This document shows positions 62,216 through 64,000 of a stretch of DNA of 64,000 nt, one piece after another (the first letter of the stretch is position 1; each line of letters begins with the position of its first letter). Made by a program: the position numbers and the translations under genes. The notes below the pieces were generated by a model. It ran no database searches, was not told the DNA's origin, and saw only the letters and a list, made by a program, of their open reading frames with translations. The DNA is from Marinitoga litoralis (GTDB taxonomy: Bacteria; Thermotogota; Thermotogae; Petrotogales; Petrotogaceae): assembly GCF_016908145.1 (NCBI RefSeq), contig NZ_JAFBDI010000002.1:1-64000 (forward strand). Direction: 5' to 3'.

Positions 62216-63331
62216 TCACCTATCTATTTCTGGAGAACATACACCCATAGTATCTAACCATATAGCAACATCTTCTAATCTGGTTCCTGGTAAATATTTT
62301 TCAATACCTAATAATCCTTGAGGATAAGAAGCACCTCTAACAGCAATTCTATATGGTTTGTTTTCACCATCAGACACTATGAAATAACCATAATCTCCTC
62401 TTGAAGATTCAACATGAGAATATACTTGTCCCTTTGGCACTCTCCATCTCAAAGCACTTCCACGAGAAATTTTTGCTCTAATTGGACCTTCTTTTGGCAT
62501 TTTATCTAATACTTGTCTAATTATTCTAATTGATTGTTTTATTTCTTCAAATTTCATTGATAACCTGTCATATGCATAAGATACCCCTTTATGAACTGGA
62601 ACATCAAATTCTACTTGGTCATATCTTGCATAAGGTTCAACTTTTCTAATATCATATGGTTCCCCAGTAGTTGATCTTAATCCAATACCTGTAACTCCTA
62701 ATTCCCAACACACTTCAGCTGATAATGGAGCAGCAGCTTTTAACCTTTTTTCCATTACAGGGTTTCTTAAAATTAAATCTTCATATTCAGGTAATCTTCT
62801 TTCTATATCATCCATTAATTTTTCAATTTTTTTCTCTATTCCGTCTGGTAAATCTTTTCTTACACCACCTGGAACTATATACATATGATAAATTCTTGCA
62901 CCTGTTATTGCTTCAAAAATATCTAAGATTAAATCTCTATCAGAAATTGCCCAGTTAGGACCAGTATATAATCCAGTTGGACCTCCAATACCACCAAATG
63001 ACATCATGTGAATTGCAACTCTTGCCATTTCTAATATTAACATTCTGATCCAATGTGCTCTTTCTGGAACTTCAATTTTAGCTAATGTTTCAATTCCCAT
63101 TGCATATACCATTTCATTTATATCTGGTTCAGGAACACAAATTCTCGGAATTAAAGCAAGATTATTCATCCATAATCTTCTTTCCATTAACTTTTCAAAA
63201 CCACGATGAAGCATACCAGGTAATGGTCTAGCTTTTTCTACAATATCTCCATCAACATATAGATGAACACTAAAGTTTCCATGCATACCTGGATGGTTAG
63301 GTCCTAAAAATAATTTTAATTCTCTTTTCAT
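62216..63331 (-). CDS. NuoD/hydrogenase large-subunit-like protein (Mbx-like)
   Basis: A 371-residue protein of the NuoD/group 4 hydrogenase large-subunit family. The N-terminus has GPNHPGMHG and HRGFEKLMERR, and GPTGLY with IYHMYIVPGGVRKD follows. Hydrogenases bind NiFe through two CxxC motifs. Here they read RICVPE (near residue 67) and GVCSPE (C-terminus), so one Cys of each pair is kept and the other is Glu. It is therefore not a hydrogenase and is nearer to Mbx/Mbs or Nuo. The start overlaps the NuoC-like gene by 4 bases (ATGA). Confidence 0.85.
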   Translation of the reverse strand: MKRELKLFLGPNHPGMHGNFSVHLYVDGDIVEKARPLPGMLHRGFEKLMERRLWMNNLALIPRICVPEPDINEMVYAMGIETLAKIEVPERAHWIRMLILEMARVAIHMMSFGGIGGPTGLYTGPNWAISDRDLILDIFEAITGARIYHMYIVPGGVRKDLPDGIEKKIEKLMDDIERRLPEYEDLILRNPVMEKRLKAAAPLSAEVCWELGVTGIGLRSTTGEPYDIRKVEPYARYDQVEFDVPVHKGVSYAYDRLSMKFEEIKQSIRIIRQVLDKMPKEGPIRAKISRGSALRWRVPKGQVYSHVESSRGDYGYFIVSDGENKPYRIAVRGASYPQGLLGIEKYLPGTRLEDVAIWLDTMGVCSPEIDR

Positions 63332-63843
63332 TCTGCTTCACCTTCTTTCGGTATGAAATCAACTTTATAATCTCTTACATCAAATTTTTTCTTTGAGTAA
63401 GCTAATGGATCAAAATCTTTTCTTAGAGGTGGAATATCATCCCACAATTCCAAGAATAATGGCTTTGTTGATCTTTCATTTCCTTCAAATTCAACACCGA
63501 AAAATTCATGAACATCTCTTTCATAAAATTCTGCACCAGGATAAATTGATACAATTGTTCTAAATTTAGGATTATCTCTTTCTATCTTTGTTCTTACATT
63601 TATTGTAATTGGATTTTCCCAATTATATATAATATATACTAATTGAAATTTATTTTCTTTAATCCAATCAATACAAGTTAATAATGTTAATTGTCTCCAT
63701 CCTTGAGCCTTTAAATAAGCTAATATAGTGTGTAATTCTTCATTTTCAACGTCAATTGCAAATTGTCTTTCATTAACAACATCAACATTTATAGGATTAA
63801 ATTTATTTTTTAAATCATTAATAATATCATTCATGGAATTCAT
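63328..63843 (-). CDS. NuoC-like subunit
   Basis: A 171-residue soluble subunit of the complex I/group 4 hydrogenase 30-kDa family. Motifs are LTCIDW near the middle, VSIYPGAEFYERDVHEFFGV (the family signature) and PLFLELW with PPLRKDF near the C-terminus. It starts at 63843, with a nearby in-frame ATG at 63834. Both lie inside the end of the NuoB-like gene, giving a 17-base overlap for the first. It lies in the matrix-side arm and contacts the NuoB and NuoD subunits. Confidence 0.9.
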   Translation of the reverse strand: MNSMNDIINDLKNKFNPINVDVVNERQFAIDVENEELHTILAYLKAQGWRQLTLLTCIDWIKENKFQLVYIIYNWENPITINVRTKIERDNPKFRTIVSIYPGAEFYERDVHEFFGVEFEGNERSTKPLFLELWDDIPPLRKDFDPLAYSKKKFDVRDYKVDFIPKEGEAE

Positions 63844-64000
63844 CTTTTACATACACCTCCCCAAGGGCCCTAATTTGGTTTCTCTTATACCAATCATTAT
63901 ATTTTAAATACCTCTTCCAACCTTTTGCTTCGCCCTTGTTAATCATATCTAATAATGTTCTAAATCCATTCATAACTGCTTCTGGTCTTGGCATACATCC
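63827..64000 (-). CDS. NuoB-like subunit (5' part outside window)
   Basis: Only the last 57 codons are visible, from 64000 down to the stop at 63827-63829. The visible part begins GCMPRPEAVMNGFRTLLDMI, which includes the last Cys of the N2-type [4Fe-4S] site of NuoB/MbhJ-type proteins (GCxPRPEA). The rest is a basic C-terminal helix (KGWKRYLKYNDWYKRN). It overlaps the NuoC-like gene by 17 bases, so translation is probably coupled. The gene order B-C-D matches bacterial Nuo and archaeal Mbx clusters. Confidence 0.85.
   Translation of the reverse strand, partial: GCMPRPEAVMNGFRTLLDMINKGEAKGWKRYLKYNDWYKRNQIRALGEVYVKDEFHE

Noticed and set aside
1-64000. CRISPR arrays, insertion sequences, prophage or integrative elements
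   Set aside because: I saw no regularly spaced repeats, transposase, integrase or phage structural genes by eye. A systematic repeat search was not possible here.

Overview
The window is a strongly AT-rich bacterial chromosome segment, densely packed with genes and free of phage or insertion-sequence genes. It most resembles an anaerobic, thermophilic or mesophilic member of the Thermotogota, probably Petrotogales and Marinitoga-like. This rests on a pyrophosphate-type phosphofructokinase, indolepyruvate:ferredoxin oxidoreductase, a tungsten-cofactor region, a Nuo/Mbx-like complex with a ferredoxin-GltD-like subunit, low G+C, strong GGAGG ribosome sites and frequent TTG/GTG starts. The placement is inferred from gene content, without a phylogeny.

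Layout. 1-1,000 holds two damaged loci: a frameshifted small gene at the edge and a chimeric pseudogene carrying the decayed 3' end of a GltD-like gene, whose intact relative lies at 60.4-62.2 kb. 1.1-3.9 kb has a RecD/Pif1-like helicase fused to RNase H and a nitroreductase. 3.9-13.0 kb is a molybdenum/tungsten region in two divergent operons. The minus strand carries moaB, moaC, moaA, wtpBCA and a MOSC protein. The plus strand carries a MoeA-PBP fusion, a second MoeA and a radical-SAM tungsten-enzyme maturase. No tungsten oxidoreductase is in view. 13-16.4 kb has a sensor diguanylate cyclase, a secreted phospholipase-D-like protein, a hemolysin III-type membrane protein and methylglyoxal synthase with an unusual leader. 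16.7-21.6 kb has a ferritin-like protein, iorAB, a LexA-like autoregulator and a DMT transporter. 21.6-30.7 kb (minus) has uvrB, PPi-type pfk, a Pit phosphate transporter with its DUF47 partner, a membrane DnaJ protein, a thioredoxin-like protein, a UPF0173 hydrolase, a CaCA exchanger and a curious metallopeptidase/nitrilase-like pair.

30.8-35.6 kb is one tight operon of PspC, two LiaI/LiaF-like membrane proteins and an ABC-2 exporter, probably an envelope-stress module. 35.7-40.5 kb has mnmG, a small DUF1874-like protein and a pseudouridine-catabolic operon (psuK with its own HTH, psuG, GNAT) behind a consensus promoter with twin palindromes. 40.7-56.2 kb has a dynamin-like GTPase, a PfkB-type sugar kinase, peroxiredoxin, an RlmD-type methyltransferase, several small membrane or unknown genes (two of them broken), a rhomboid protease, and a loose group acting on D-amino acids and peptides: D-serine dehydratase, alanine/ornithine racemase, M55 D-aminopeptidase and gamma-glutamyltransferase, with two TSUP exporters. 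56.3-64 kb has a DUF4382 lipoprotein, a DMT transporter, a tRNA-Glu/Val/Phe operon, a nucleobase permease with a long leader, and the 3' part of a NuoB-C-D-like operon ending in a ferredoxin-GltD fusion.

Recurring traits. Several promoters match TTGACA-17-TATAAT exactly (before 223, 16336, 40518 and 53883). Many intrinsic terminators are merged with stop codons or shared by convergent genes. Two hairpins sit unusually in the leaders of glycolysis-branch genes (mgsA and pfk). The strongest candidates for something new are the helicase-RNase H fusion, the DUF1874-like protein lacking the expected His, the NuoD-like subunit with CxxE relics of the NiFe site, the mgsA leader, the psuK twin operators, and the unknown three-gene set at 48.4-49.7 kb with an in-frame TGA.
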